Assembly (NCBI GenBank): GCA_016839555.1
Contig: JAEOUA010000008.1
Span: 1-64,000, forward strand
From: Promethearchaeota archaeon
GTDB lineage: Archaea; Asgardarchaeota; Lokiarchaeia; Sigyniarchaeales; SOKP01
Direction: 5' to 3'
Length of the DNA stretch: 64,000 nucleotides
This document shows, in pieces, positions 45,748 to 55,053 of the stretch. Position 1 is the first letter of the stretch; each line of letters opens with the position of its first letter. The position numbers and the translations under genes are program-made. The notes beneath the pieces are model-generated. The model saw only the letters and a list, made by a program, of their open reading frames with translations. It was not told where the DNA came from and ran no database searches.

Positions 45748-48700
45748 TTAAGTATATTTGTGTGAACGTCCTCTGTAAAAATATGAAATATTTTCTGCAA
45801 TAATTTTTATAAGTTCGTCTTGCTGGGTGATAGAACAAACCATTTCATTAGGATTTTCCGTCATAGGCCCATAAAAAGCCTCCTCTTGGTCTCGATTAGC
45901 TGCAACCACTGATACATCCATCTCAGTTATAACACGTATATCTATATTAGCTTTTTCAATTAATTTATCTGCTATTTGTCTATCAATTTGAGGGGAAGCA
46001 ATAGTTACCTTCTGACTAATTTTAGTCGCCATAATAGTATCCACCGGTAATATATTCATATCTGGAACTATTATAAAAATAAGTAATTTTGTTCTTTTTA
46101 TCATCGCATCTAAATAAGCCTTAATACTATTTTGAGAAACAATTTGCCAAGTACCTTCTGCTTGAAGTATTTCCATGGTTTTCACATCCTCCCATACTTC
46201 TGCGAGAATATTTTTAAGGTCAGTTGCAGCAACTATAACATTATCAATAGGATCTGTAACTCCCTTAACAGCTTTGTCGAAAGATTCTAACATATCTTTT
46301 ATAAGTTTATCAAGATTATTCATTGACTCTTTACCAACTTTATTTGTTGCCTCTATAAAGCTCCTATCAATTTCTCTAACTTCATTTATAAGCGCTCCCT
46401 TCAATTCCTCTATAGAAGAGATGAAACTTTCAACTGCTTTCCCCATAATTTCAAAATATATTTTCTGAAGTGCATTAAGATTATCATTAATTTTAGTTTG
46501 GGTCGAATCTGCTGTAGCATTTGATTTGTCAATAAGATTATTTGAGAAATCAATAAGGTTTTTTGTGAAATTTGAATAATAATTTGTAGTTTTTCTAGCG
46601 CCCTCTTCAAAAATATTCGATATTTGTGTTTGCAATTCATTGATTTTTGTAGATATGTCGGTAATAGCATTTTCAACATCGGTTGTAAGTTTTTCATTAA
46701 AATTTCTGGCTAAATTATTGAATTCATTATTTAATTTGGAAATACTTGCTTTAACAGCTTCATTTGAACCTTTGATTGTTGTGTCTATATTTCTTTTAGT
46801 ATCGTTAAAAGTTCCCTCAATTCCCATCTCAATTTCAGATAAATCAGTATCTAATTGGCTTGAAAAATTAGAGATGCTATTGGAAAGTGAATCTGCAATT
46901 TTTTTTAATGTGCTTTCCTGTAACGATTTTAGTTTGTGATTAAATTCTGTTGATTTGCTCTCAATCTCTTGTTTAATAGAATTTAGATTTACCGAGGAGA
47001 TATTCTTTACTTTTTCAATTTCCGATGTGAAGCTTGCTGAAAACTCCTCAATCTTAATATCAAATTCATCCTTAATAGATCCAAATTTATTCTGGTTTGC
47101 CATATTATATTCTTTATACTTTTCTTTAATATAATCAATAATTGACTGAGTTGTAGTAGCAAATAGTTCTTTGGTCTCTAGAAAAATTGGTTTACCTAAT
47201 TCCGAGATCTTTCTCTTATGTTCGCTAATTCTATTGTTAAGATTCTGTTTTTGCTCAATTAAACTTGAATTTAGATTATTTATTTGCTTATCAAAAGTAC
47301 CTTTTATTTCTGCTGTTTGTTGAGTAAGAAAGTTATTAATTATAGCCTTTTTTTCTTCTAAATTTAATTGACTTTCCAAATTATTCTTAATAGTTTCAAA
47401 CTTGGTTTTTGTTCCATCTTCATATTCTTTAAACTTTTGTTTAATAAAATCAGTAGCAGATTGAATATTAGTACTAAATTGTTCTTTAATTTCTGTAAAG
47501 AGGGGTGTGGCAAACTCGGAAGCCAATTTCTTCTGCCCATCAATTTTATCATTGAATTTCTCTTTTTGTTTTAATAAACCGGTTCCCAGCGAATTAAATT
47601 GTTCATTAAAGGTATTTTTTATATCAGCTAGTTTTTTTGTAAAAAAAGCTTCAAGTCCAATTCTTTTTTCTTTTAAATTAGGTTCAGCCTTTAATTTTTT
47701 ATTAATTTTTTCAAATTGATCTTTTATTCCATCTTCATATTGTTTAAATTTTTGCTTAATAAAGTCAGTAGTAGATTGTATATTATTAGCAAACTGTTCT
47801 TTTATATCTTTAAATATTGGTGCTCCAAAATCAGAAGCCTTTTTCATTTGTTCGTTAATTTTACTATTAAAATTCTTTTTTTGGGTGATTAAAACCGAAT
47901 CCAAATCATTGATTTGAGCGGTAAAACTATTCTTTAGATCAGTTAAGGTTTGCGTGAAATATGTATGTAGATTTGATTTTTGCTCCTTAAGATCTAACTG
48001 AGTTTCTAACTTGTTTTTAATAGTTTCAAATTGGTTTTTTGTTCTATCTTCATATTCTTTAAATTTCTGCGTAATAAAATTAATAGCAGATTGAAATTCA
48101 GTAGTAAATAATTCTATAGTTTCTTTAAAGAATAAATCTAAAAAATTAGAGAATTTTTCTTTCTTTTCTTCAATTTTACCATCAAAGATCTCCTTTTGTT
48201 CATTAAGATCAGAATTAAGTATATTTATTTGCTCATCGAAAATACTTTTTAAATCTACTAATTTTTGTGAGAAATACGCATCAAGACTATTTCTTTGTTC
48301 CTTTAGAGTAGTTTCTAAAGAGGATTTTCCTTCATCTAAGTCTATTAATAAGGTATTTTGAAGTTCTAGTAAATTATTTGCGGTTTGTTCGCTAAGATTA
48401 GAGAGTTCTTCAAAAAAATTTTCGCGGTTTAAGGTTATAGTATTATCGAATTCTGTTTTTAATATTTCCATTTGAGAATCTATATTTTTTTTAAGAGAAT
48501 TAGAATTTTCTAAATTTTTTGTTTTTAGATTACTTAAAGATTTATCAAGATTAGTGTTTGTTGAATTAGATAAATTATCCAATTCAGTAAATGTTTCTGT
48601 ACTCCAATTTTTTAATTGTTCCATCGTTTTCTCTTGCTGTGATTTATTTTCAGCAATAGCTTTATCTTTAGCATTATTTAATGTGGTTGAAAATTGATTT

Positions 48701-49398
48701 TTTGCTTTGTTGAATAAATTTTCCACGGCTTTATCCAATCCTTCAAAATCTTTAATAATAGAATCTTTAGTTTCATTTGCGTTGATGTTTGAATCTTCTC
48801 TAAATTTCCCTATAGAAGATTCGTTTTCTTTCTTAAAATTCATAATATTAGTTTCTACGCTGTTTTTTGTTGAAGTAATTGATTCTTCTACCTTCCGCTC
48901 GCCTTCATTTAATGCTGCTTTATGCTCAGAAGTAGATTTTTGCATTGCCTCTGTAATATTATCATCTGCTTTTTTAATACTTTCTTTAATAGCAGCCTTT
49001 TCATTCTCAATAACAGTCTCAATATTACTGCGGACTTCTAAAAATTCATTCTTAGTTTCAGTTTTTAGTTTTTGCAAAGAAATCTTAATTTTCTCTTTCT
49101 CATCTTCCATTTTACTATTAAAATCTTCTAAATGTTTTATAAATCCTTCGAATGGTGGAACACTTATATAAACATCAACAAGTCCACCAGCTTTTTGGTA
49201 CTTTTGAGCAAGCCCTTTAACAACCAAACCCTCTAAAACTTCTTTAATTTTCTCATAATTAGTTTCTTGATCAATTTTAGTATAGATACAGACTTCTCCC
49301 ACTGTAAGTTTACTTTTAATCAGTAGCAACTCATAACAGAGTGCTTCTATATCATTTAAACCTAATTTCTCTTGGGCTATTGTTTTAAATCTTTGCAT
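45748..49398 (-). CDS. Giant TrmB-like protein with long coiled coil between HTH and sensor domain
   Basis: 1216 residues. Residues 1-75 form a TrmB-type winged helix (LGLNDIEALCYELLLIKSKL, TVGEVCIYTKID). Residues 85-1060 are a continuous polar helical region including about four tandem repeats of 105 residues (see repeat entry). The last 150 residues (WQIVSQNSIKAYLDAMIKRT to the end, with LLIFIIVPDMNILP and EAFYGPMTENPNEMV) are the TrmB C-terminal phospholipase-D-like sensor domain. TrmB regulators normally put the two parts next to each other in 250-350 residues. The enormous insertion suggests a DNA-structuring or signalling device rather than a simple regulator. No membrane segment. Confidence 0.8.
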   Translation of the reverse strand: MQRFKTIAQEKLGLNDIEALCYELLLIKSKLTVGEVCIYTKIDQETNYEKIKEVLEGLVVKGLAQKYQKAGGLVDVYISVPPFEGFIKHLEDFNSKMEDEKEKIKISLQKLKTETKNEFLEVRSNIETVIENEKAAIKESIKKADDNITEAMQKSTSEHKAALNEGERKVEESITSTKNSVETNIMNFKKENESSIGKFREDSNINANETKDSIIKDFEGLDKAVENLFNKAKNQFSTTLNNAKDKAIAENKSQQEKTMEQLKNWSTETFTELDNLSNSTNTNLDKSLSNLKTKNLENSNSLKKNIDSQMEILKTEFDNTITLNRENFFEELSNLSEQTANNLLELQNTLLIDLDEGKSSLETTLKEQRNSLDAYFSQKLVDLKSIFDEQINILNSDLNEQKEIFDGKIEEKKEKFSNFLDLFFKETIELFTTEFQSAINFITQKFKEYEDRTKNQFETIKNKLETQLDLKEQKSNLHTYFTQTLTDLKNSFTAQINDLDSVLITQKKNFNSKINEQMKKASDFGAPIFKDIKEQFANNIQSTTDFIKQKFKQYEDGIKDQFEKINKKLKAEPNLKEKRIGLEAFFTKKLADIKNTFNEQFNSLGTGLLKQKEKFNDKIDGQKKLASEFATPLFTEIKEQFSTNIQSATDFIKQKFKEYEDGTKTKFETIKNNLESQLNLEEKKAIINNFLTQQTAEIKGTFDKQINNLNSSLIEQKQNLNNRISEHKRKISELGKPIFLETKELFATTTQSIIDYIKEKYKEYNMANQNKFGSIKDEFDIKIEEFSASFTSEIEKVKNISSVNLNSIKQEIESKSTEFNHKLKSLQESTLKKIADSLSNSISNFSSQLDTDLSEIEMGIEGTFNDTKRNIDTTIKGSNEAVKASISKLNNEFNNLARNFNEKLTTDVENAITDISTKINELQTQISNIFEEGARKTTNYYSNFTKNLIDFSNNLIDKSNATADSTQTKINDNLNALQKIYFEIMGKAVESFISSIEELKGALINEVREIDRSFIEATNKVGKESMNNLDKLIKDMLESFDKAVKGVTDPIDNVIVAATDLKNILAEVWEDVKTMEILQAEGTWQIVSQNSIKAYLDAMIKRTKLLIFIIVPDMNILPVDTIMATKISQKVTIASPQIDRQIADKLIEKANIDIRVITEMDVSVVAANRDQEEAFYGPMTENPNEMVCSITQQDELIKIIAENISYFYRGRSHKYT
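47050..48320 (-). repeat. Four tandem 315-bp (105-residue) coding repeats
   Basis: Within the giant TrmB-like gene, the segment read as KFK(E/Q)YEDxxKxQF recurs with exact 315-bp spacing, at about 47106 (diverged), 47421, 47736 and 48051. Each unit contains a start LKE...F(F/Y)xQxLxDLK, then IN.LxS.LxxQK, KINEQ..., GxPIF, and TDFIKQKF. The edges are approximate. Good nucleotide similarity between the middle units suggests recent duplication. Confidence 0.75.
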
Positions 49399-49541
49399 AA
49401 GTTAATTAGAGCGGGAGAATTTTTAAATCTTTATTAAAAAGTTTGAGATTTCTGATATAAAAATTTAAACAGGTTTTTTATACAGAAATAAATTGTAATT
49501 AGAATGAAATATGTGAAGAAATATTTCTACTTAATCCTCTA

Positions 49542-50297
49542 TCATTTTATCCAGCAATCTAAGGTAGTGTTCTTGGAATTATTTGCTAAATTTCGCTTCG
49601 GTTTTAGAGGTATCCATTTTAATTCTCGCTTCTCTGGTAAAGAGGGATGTTGGACCAAAGTATACTCTACAAAGCGTTCTTCATTTTTAATCATCACCAA
49701 CACATTTCCAAAATGCGAGAGAATTTTTCCTCCTGCTGGTCTAAACTGGGAATATTTATGTAATGTTGCCGTTATCACAATTAAGGGATTCGTGTTAGAA
49801 AGAATAGTTTTTATTCCGCTAATAGCTCGCAATAAGTCCTCAAATGTCTGTTTTTCATAGCTCTGAAATAATTTAGTTATGCCAGAGATGAGAACTACTT
49901 TTATATCTTCCAGTTTCGCAAGTCGATTTTCCAGAAGTTCGACCATCTGATCCCAAGTAAATGCTCGTGCGATGAGAATATTTTCTAACACTTTGCGGGG
50001 GGATAATCGCTTTAACACCGCAAATTTGCTCACATCATAAGGATTAAATCGATTATTACCATCAATAAACGCAACTCTAATCCCATCTCCTAATCCTCCA
50101 TTAGAAAAAGCCTTTTGAACAATCACAGAAGTAGTTAATAAAATAGTGGTGGTTTTTTTTTCATCGCCATAAAGTAAATAAATGAGATTTTGCTGAAATC
50201 CGCCATTTAAAAGCTTATCGAGCGTTGGATCGCCGCTTGAAATCACATTATGCCGATTATTCTTCTTATAAACTCTAAATCCCGAATCAAACTCCAT
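49542..50297 (-). CDS. RecA/RadA-like ATPase with degraded Walker A
   Basis: 251 residues. GDPTLDKLLNGGFQQNLIYLL is the typical RadA/RadB/KaiC entry to the core, but the P-loop reads YGDEKKTTTILL rather than GxxxxGKT, so ATP binding is likely reduced. A FIDGNNRFNPYDVSKFA segment matches the RadA-family Walker-B-side strand, and LVVLISG-like IKVVLISGITKLFQ the next. The C-terminal part holds IVITATLHKYSQFRPAGG. It lies 7 kb from the PolB2-like gene on the same strand; in other archaea a RadA paralogue accompanies PolB2. The role could be DNA repair support. Confidence 0.75.
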   Translation of the reverse strand: MEFDSGFRVYKKNNRHNVISSGDPTLDKLLNGGFQQNLIYLLYGDEKKTTTILLTTSVIVQKAFSNGGLGDGIRVAFIDGNNRFNPYDVSKFAVLKRLSPRKVLENILIARAFTWDQMVELLENRLAKLEDIKVVLISGITKLFQSYEKQTFEDLLRAISGIKTILSNTNPLIVITATLHKYSQFRPAGGKILSHFGNVLVMIKNEERFVEYTLVQHPSLPEKRELKWIPLKPKRNLANNSKNTTLDCWIK

Positions 50298-50621
50298 AAC
50301 TAAAATTAATGAGAAAGGAAACTAAAGGTGGATCGGGGCGACAATTTTTTAAAATCCTCCCTTTTAAATGGAGAGAATAGCTTAACTTATAAATAATATA
50401 AAGGGTGTTTTCTTTAGATGTAAAGGGGTTATATGGGGACAGAGAGAGGTAATTAAAAGTAGAAGTAGATTAGAAAACATAAATCTGAATTAGGCTGACT
50501 CGACAAAAATATTTCTGCCAGTGGCTGGATTAAACAGAAATTATAATTGCTAAAAGCAAAATATAGTTAAAAATTAATTTATCAATAAAAAGAATTAGTC
50601 TTATTAAAAATAATTAATAAG
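50298..50621. other. Intergenic region
   Basis: About 320 bp between the RecA-like gene and a small ferredoxin gene, both leftward. No gene or RNA structure was found. It holds the promoter of the RecA-like gene. Confidence 0.4.
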
Positions 50622-50861
50622 TTAATCAATCAGTATCGCTTCCTTTTTACATTGAGTTGTACAAATATGACATTTAATACAAAAGTCTTCTCTTTCTTTC
50701 ACGACCGTGCATTTTGGAATCGATTGCTTGTTAACTACTTTATATACACCACGGAAACACGCCTCTTCACATGAAAAATCCTCACAATTTTTACATTTTT
50801 CAGTATCAATATGATGAAACCTATAATGTTCAATATTTGCTTGTTTGTTTACTTCGGTCAT
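50622..50861 (-). CDS. Small 4Fe-4S ferredoxin-like protein
   Basis: 79 residues. Cysteines occur in the pattern CKNCEDFSCEEAC (about 23-35) and CIKCHICTTQC (about 62-72), two cluster sites of the 2[4Fe-4S] type with a longer loop between. It belongs to the small ferredoxins related to carnitine/FixX-type proteins. ATG start; soluble. It is divergent from a URO-D-like gene, for which it may supply electrons; that is only a positional idea. Confidence 0.85.
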   Translation of the reverse strand: MTEVNKQANIEHYRFHHIDTEKCKNCEDFSCEEACFRGVYKVVNKQSIPKCTVVKEREDFCIKCHICTTQCKKEAILID

Positions 50862-51013
50862 TCATAATAAGAAAGCTATAAGAATAATTTATCAATTTTG
50901 GTTATAATATATAAAAAAACTAAACAATAGCACATTTTCAATCTTTAAAAATCAGAAAAATATTTATATTAGAAAAGATCAATGATGATTAGAAATAAAT
51001 AAAGTTTGAAAAA

Positions 51014-52189
51014 ATGAATAGCCCAGAGAGAGTTTTCAAAGCTTTAAATTTAGAAGAACCTGATAGAGTTCCTATTCATTTACTTTATATTGATGCGAAC
51101 AATGTTGATAAAATATTGGGAAAACCTCAAATGTCGGATTTTGATTTGGTAGATCAAATAAAAGAAAATAATCCTGACAATTGGACCGAGGAATTAACTA
51201 ATTTAGTAGAAAGCGTAGAGACCTCAGTATTTTCCCGAACTGTAGAAGCTGCGATCCAAATTGGACTTGATATAATGCAAGTTGGAATAATTCCATTCTA
51301 TTTTATTGAGGATCCTAATGATCCACGATTATTAATGAATGATATTTTTGGGAGAGTGTGGGAGGCGCGAAACAATGAAGGTAATTTTAATCCTTATTAT
51401 TTATATGGAACAACGAATTCCAAGGAAAAATGGGAAAAAATTAAATCTGATCTTCAAGGACCATTAAAGAAAAAATATAAAACATTTTCTAAAAAATTCT
51501 ATAGACGAATAAATAAGAAATACAAAGATGAAATTTGTGTGGCTGTAACTAATGATCTAGCTGGAGTTTTCGAAAGTGCTTCTCAAGGTATGGGCATGAC
51601 TTATTATGCTAAAATGCTACATAAAAATCCAGAATTTATTAAAGAGGTTCATGATGTTATTGCAGAATTTACTGCAGAATTATATAAAAGTTATATGGAT
51701 GTAGGAGCGGAAGTTTTTGTGGAATCAGGTGATTTAGCTTATAAAACGGGGCCGATGATGAGCCCTCAAAAATTTTATGAAACCTTATTACCAGCATATC
51801 AGTTAATTACAGAGACAGTCCATGAAAGAGGAGGCAAAATTATTTTGCACACAGATGGCCAAGTAACTCCCCTTTTAGATTTTGTTGTTGATTGTGGCTT
51901 TGATGGATTACATAGTCTTGAACCAACTGCTAATGTTGACATAGCGGAAGTAAAAAAGAAAGTCGGAGATAAATTATGTCTTATAGGGAATATTGATGTT
52001 TCTTATATTCTCGTAGAAGGGTCAAGAAAAGAAGTTTTTGATGCCGTTAAAAATGCAATAAAAATTGCGGCGCCAGGGGGAGGATATATTATATCCGCTG
52101 CAAATATGCATCCAACTGTGAAAGTGGAAAATATAAAGTGGTTAATTGAAGCTACCAAAAAATATGGTAATTATCCTATTTCCTTATAA
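51014..52189 (+). CDS. URO-D family protein (uroporphyrinogen decarboxylase/methyltransferase-like)
   Basis: 391 residues. The C-terminal half shows the family signature GGKIILHTDGQVTPLLDFVV, followed by DGLHSLEPTANVDIAEVKKKVG and LIGNIDVSYILVEG. The GNID and HTDG elements fit the URO-D/MtaA fold. The N-terminal Arg motif of true HemE (RQAGR) is absent, so a corrinoid-type methyltransferase role or another lyase-like function is more likely than heme synthesis. ATG start with no strong ribosome site. It ends 33 nt before the convergent cysS. Confidence 0.88.
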   Translation: MNSPERVFKALNLEEPDRVPIHLLYIDANNVDKILGKPQMSDFDLVDQIKENNPDNWTEELTNLVESVETSVFSRTVEAAIQIGLDIMQVGIIPFYFIEDPNDPRLLMNDIFGRVWEARNNEGNFNPYYLYGTTNSKEKWEKIKSDLQGPLKKKYKTFSKKFYRRINKKYKDEICVAVTNDLAGVFESASQGMGMTYYAKMLHKNPEFIKEVHDVIAEFTAELYKSYMDVGAEVFVESGDLAYKTGPMMSPQKFYETLLPAYQLITETVHERGGKIILHTDGQVTPLLDFVVDCGFDGLHSLEPTANVDIAEVKKKVGDKLCLIGNIDVSYILVEGSRKEVFDAVKNAIKIAAPGGGYIISAANMHPTVKVENIKWLIEATKKYGNYPISL

Positions 52190-52221
52190 CGTCGAATTTA
52201 AGTATATAGGATTTTTAAAGG

Positions 52222-53652
52222 TCATTTATCTTCCAAGTTTATGCCTAAATCTTGCAACTTATCCCTGATTTTATCGCTTATTACATAAAGTTTCCTTTCT
52301 CTGAGTTCTTCACGGGTTTCCTTGATTATATCTAATAAGTTCTTTATTAGTTTATCTTTTTCTCCAATTGGCTCAATAATTCCAAGTTTTAATTTTTTCC
52401 TTAAGTCTGGGAATATTCCAAAAATTTGCTCTAAATCCTCAATAAATCCAAAAAATTGATTTTTAAATTCTTCTGTAATGTCAGTATTTTTCTCAAAAAC
52501 GACTCGATTAATCTCATTAAAAAGGGTTAAAATCTCTGCTATTGCCTCAGGGGTGCTAAAATCATTATCCATCGCTTCTATTATTTTTATTTTAGTTTCT
52601 TCTATTTTCGAACTTAAATCGGTTAATTTTTGAGAACTTTTATTAATTGGATTTAATTCGTGAATTTTTTTTATTGTATTTAACATTTTCTCATAATTAC
52701 TTTCTGCTTGTTGGATACTGTTCATTGTAAAATTGGCTGAGCTTCGATAATGGCTGGAGATTAAAAAAAATCGAATAACCATTGGATCAAATTTTTTAAG
52801 GAGATCCGATACTAAGAAAAAATTTCCAAGACTTTTCGACATTTTTTCTTGATCTACTTCAATAAATCCATTATGCAGAAAATACTTAGCAAATAGATCT
52901 TCCCCGGTATATGCTGTCGATTGAGCAATTTCATTTTTATGGTGAGGTGATTTTAAATCGAGACCTCCTCCATGAATATCAATCACATCCCCTAAAAACT
53001 TTAACGCCATACATGAGCATTCTATATGCCATCCTGGCCGGCCTTTTCCCCAAAGGCTTTCCCAATATGGTTCTCCTTCTTTCCAGGCCTTCCAAAGTAC
53101 AAAATCATTAGGATCATATTTATCACCATATAAAGGTTGCTCGTCTGTGGGAATTTCATACTCTATATATTCTTCTTCTTCTTTATTTTGAAAAATGGTA
53201 TTATAACCTGGATATGTCTTTACAGCAAAATATACTGACCCATTACTTTCATATGCATAGCCTTTTTCAATCAAAGTCTGAATCACTTCAATCATAAAAT
53301 CGATTATTTCCGTCGCTCTTGGAGTTCTCGTTTCGGGCTTAATATTCAAAATCCTCATTATATTATCATATTCTTCAATGTATTTTTCACTAAGTGCTTT
53401 AAAATCCATGTTTTTTTCATTAGCACGTTTTATAATCTTATCATCAATATCAGTATAATTTTTGACAATATTAACGTTAAATCCTTTATATTCTAAATAA
53501 CGTCTTATCAAATCAAAAGCGACAGCGGATTTTGCATGCCCAAGATGGGGCGAATCGTACACTGTAGGCCCACAAACATACATAAGAACCTTATCGGGAT
53601 TTAAAGGTTCAAATTTTTCTTTCTGAAAGGTTAGACTATTATAAACAAGCAT
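52222..53652 (-). CDS. cysS: Cysteinyl-tRNA synthetase
   Basis: 476 residues, standard CysRS. Signature HIGH region PTVYDSPHLGHAKSAVAFD (about 30-48), Zn-binding CGPTVY (Cys27), CSCMAL, and KMSKSLGN motif QEKMSKSLGNFF (about 270). The C-terminal anticodon-binding part is present but shorter. It charges tRNA-Cys; the tRNA-Cys gene lies less than 1 kb away on the same strand. GGTGAA precedes the ATG at 53652. Having CysRS shows that the cell does not depend only on the SepRS route for Cys-tRNA. Confidence 0.97.
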   Translation of the reverse strand: MLVYNSLTFQKEKFEPLNPDKVLMYVCGPTVYDSPHLGHAKSAVAFDLIRRYLEYKGFNVNIVKNYTDIDDKIIKRANEKNMDFKALSEKYIEEYDNIMRILNIKPETRTPRATEIIDFMIEVIQTLIEKGYAYESNGSVYFAVKTYPGYNTIFQNKEEEEYIEYEIPTDEQPLYGDKYDPNDFVLWKAWKEGEPYWESLWGKGRPGWHIECSCMALKFLGDVIDIHGGGLDLKSPHHKNEIAQSTAYTGEDLFAKYFLHNGFIEVDQEKMSKSLGNFFLVSDLLKKFDPMVIRFFLISSHYRSSANFTMNSIQQAESNYEKMLNTIKKIHELNPINKSSQKLTDLSSKIEETKIKIIEAMDNDFSTPEAIAEILTLFNEINRVVFEKNTDITEEFKNQFFGFIEDLEQIFGIFPDLRKKLKLGIIEPIGEKDKLIKNLLDIIKETREELRERKLYVISDKIRDKLQDLGINLEDK

Positions 53653-53786
53653 TTATCTACTTCACCATAAAAAGAAACTCATATTAATCTAGATTTTTTA
53701 GATCATCATACCATTTATTATTTTCTCTAATTTTTTATTATTACAACTTGACAGCAATTAAATTGCTAAATAGAATGACATTATCT

Positions 53787-54359
53787 TTAATTACAATAAT
53801 TCACCCATTTTTGAGGGTTTTTAGCATATCCTTTCTCATCTATAGCTCCGATTCTGTCTATAATTTTTTGAGGTATGGGATTTTTTCCAATTCTTAATAT
53901 TTTTAATTTTTTTAAATTTCCCAAACCCTCAATAGTTCTTATATTATTTTCATATAGATTTAAATTTAATAAGTTATGTAAATTCTCAAGACCTTCAATT
54001 TTTGTAATTTTATTAGTCTCAAATGAAAGCGTTTCAAGATTTTTTAGATTGCTAAGGTTCTCAATTTTAGAAATTTTATTTTCGGAAAGATAGAGCACTT
54101 TTAAATTTGAAAGCGCTTCTAGATTTTCAATTCTTTGAATTTTATTTCCATAAAGATTAAGCTTTTCTAAACCTTTAAGATTATTTAATCCTTGAATTTC
54201 TGTTATATTATTATTAAACAAATATAATTCTTTTAAATTCGGTAAATTCTCCAAATTAATCATTTGTTTTATATTTTTTATCCCAATATTACCTAAAATT
54301 AATTTCTGATTCTTTAGATAATATTTTTTACCTTTAACTACAACATAATCTTGAGCCAT
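53787..54359 (-). CDS. SDS22-like leucine-rich repeat protein
   Basis: 190 residues. Five to six repeats of 22 residues of the SDS22 type (NLKGLEKLNLYGNKIQRIEN, then NLKVLYLSENKISKIENL and so on) fill residues 33-160, with an LRR cap at the C-terminus (GKNPIPQKIIDRIG). No signal peptide or anchor, so it acts in the cytosol as a protein-binding scaffold. SDS22-like LRR proteins are typical of eukaryotes and present in Asgard archaea. ATG start; it lies between cysS and the tRNA-Cys gene. Confidence 0.92.
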   Translation of the reverse strand: MAQDYVVVKGKKYYLKNQKLILGNIGIKNIKQMINLENLPNLKELYLFNNNITEIQGLNNLKGLEKLNLYGNKIQRIENLEALSNLKVLYLSENKISKIENLSNLKNLETLSFETNKITKIEGLENLHNLLNLNLYENNIRTIEGLGNLKKLKILRIGKNPIPQKIIDRIGAIDEKGYAKNPQKWVNYCN

Positions 54360-54468
54360 AAATTAATCATATTCTAAAAGTGTTTTAAAAATTCAAATTA
54401 TTTTAATGATTAATTCAAAAAAGAAGTTTTGCAAACCTATTTCTTTTCAAATATATTAGTGTAAAAAA

Positions 54469-54566
54469 AGCCAGCGATGGGAATTGAACCCATGATAAAT
54501 GGCTTTCCACGATAGTTGGGTATTTAAGTTCTGCAGGCCATCTCCTTGCCGCTCGGAAACGCTGGC
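54469..54566 (-). tRNA. tRNA-Cys (GCA) with anticodon-loop intron
   Basis: 98 nt on the minus strand. Acceptor GCCAGCG pairs with CGCTGGC (54566-54560 with 54476-54470), D-arm UCC/GGA, anticodon stem AUGGC/GCCAU, T-arm AUGGG/CCCAU with loop UUCAAUU, and a 5-nt variable loop, so it is a class I tRNA. The anticodon loop is CUGCAG plus a later A, giving anticodon GCA. About 26 nt of intron lie between positions 37 and 38; a relaxed bulge-helix pairing CUGC/GUGG brackets it with bulges AGA and AAA. The discriminator base is U73, the known Cys identity element. It sits beside cysS and an LRR gene. Confidence 0.85.
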
Positions 54567-54762
54567 GTGAACAAATAATATTGACTGAAATGTGAATTAT
54601 CAATTCACAATAAATATTCAATAGCTTGATTTAAATAATTAATGTTAATTATAAAATGATTGAAAAAAATAAAATAATAAGTTAGGAATTAATCTTATAT
54701 TGTTAATTTATTAGGAATTGTATTCTTTAATATCTTGGAAACTAAAAATTATTTTGGATAAA

Positions 54763-55053
54763 ATGACAGAACTGGAGAGAATTGAGAAGATTCTTAAAAA
54801 ACATATGAAAATTTTGAAAAAAAAATTCTATGTTAAAAGAATTGGTATTTTTGGTTCCCTTTCAAAAGGAAAGCAAACTCCTGAGAGCGATGTTGATATT
54901 TTAGTTGAGCTAAATGGTCCAATAGGTTGGGATTTTGTAGAATTAAAGTATTTTCTAGAAGAGATCATTGGAAAGAAAGTCGATTTAGTTAGTATTAAAG
55001 CATTAAAACCACAACTCAAAAAAAATATTTTAAATGAGGTTATCTATGTATGA
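54763..55053 (+). CDS. MNT-type nucleotidyltransferase (MntA-like antitoxin)
   Basis: 96 residues. The Pol-beta-type motif GSLSKGKQTPESDVDILV (GSx10DxD) lies at about residues 30-47, the mark of minimal nucleotidyltransferases. ATG at 54763 is preferred to an earlier TTG (54718) because it agrees with the family start. The stop TGA overlaps the start of the HEPN gene (ATGA). Together they form a MntA/HepT toxin-antitoxin pair, in which MntA AMPylates the HEPN RNase. Here the partner is frameshifted. Confidence 0.9.
   Translation: MTELERIEKILKKHMKILKKKFYVKRIGIFGSLSKGKQTPESDVDILVELNGPIGWDFVELKYFLEEIIGKKVDLVSIKALKPQLKKNILNEVIYV

Noticed and set aside
47050..48320. CRISPR or non-coding tandem repeat
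   Set aside because: Units are 315 bp, in frame and coding for helical repeats of the TrmB-like protein; no short direct repeats with spacers exist in the window.
54415..54621. 68-codon minus-strand frame
   Set aside because: It spans the tRNA-Cys gene and is not a protein.
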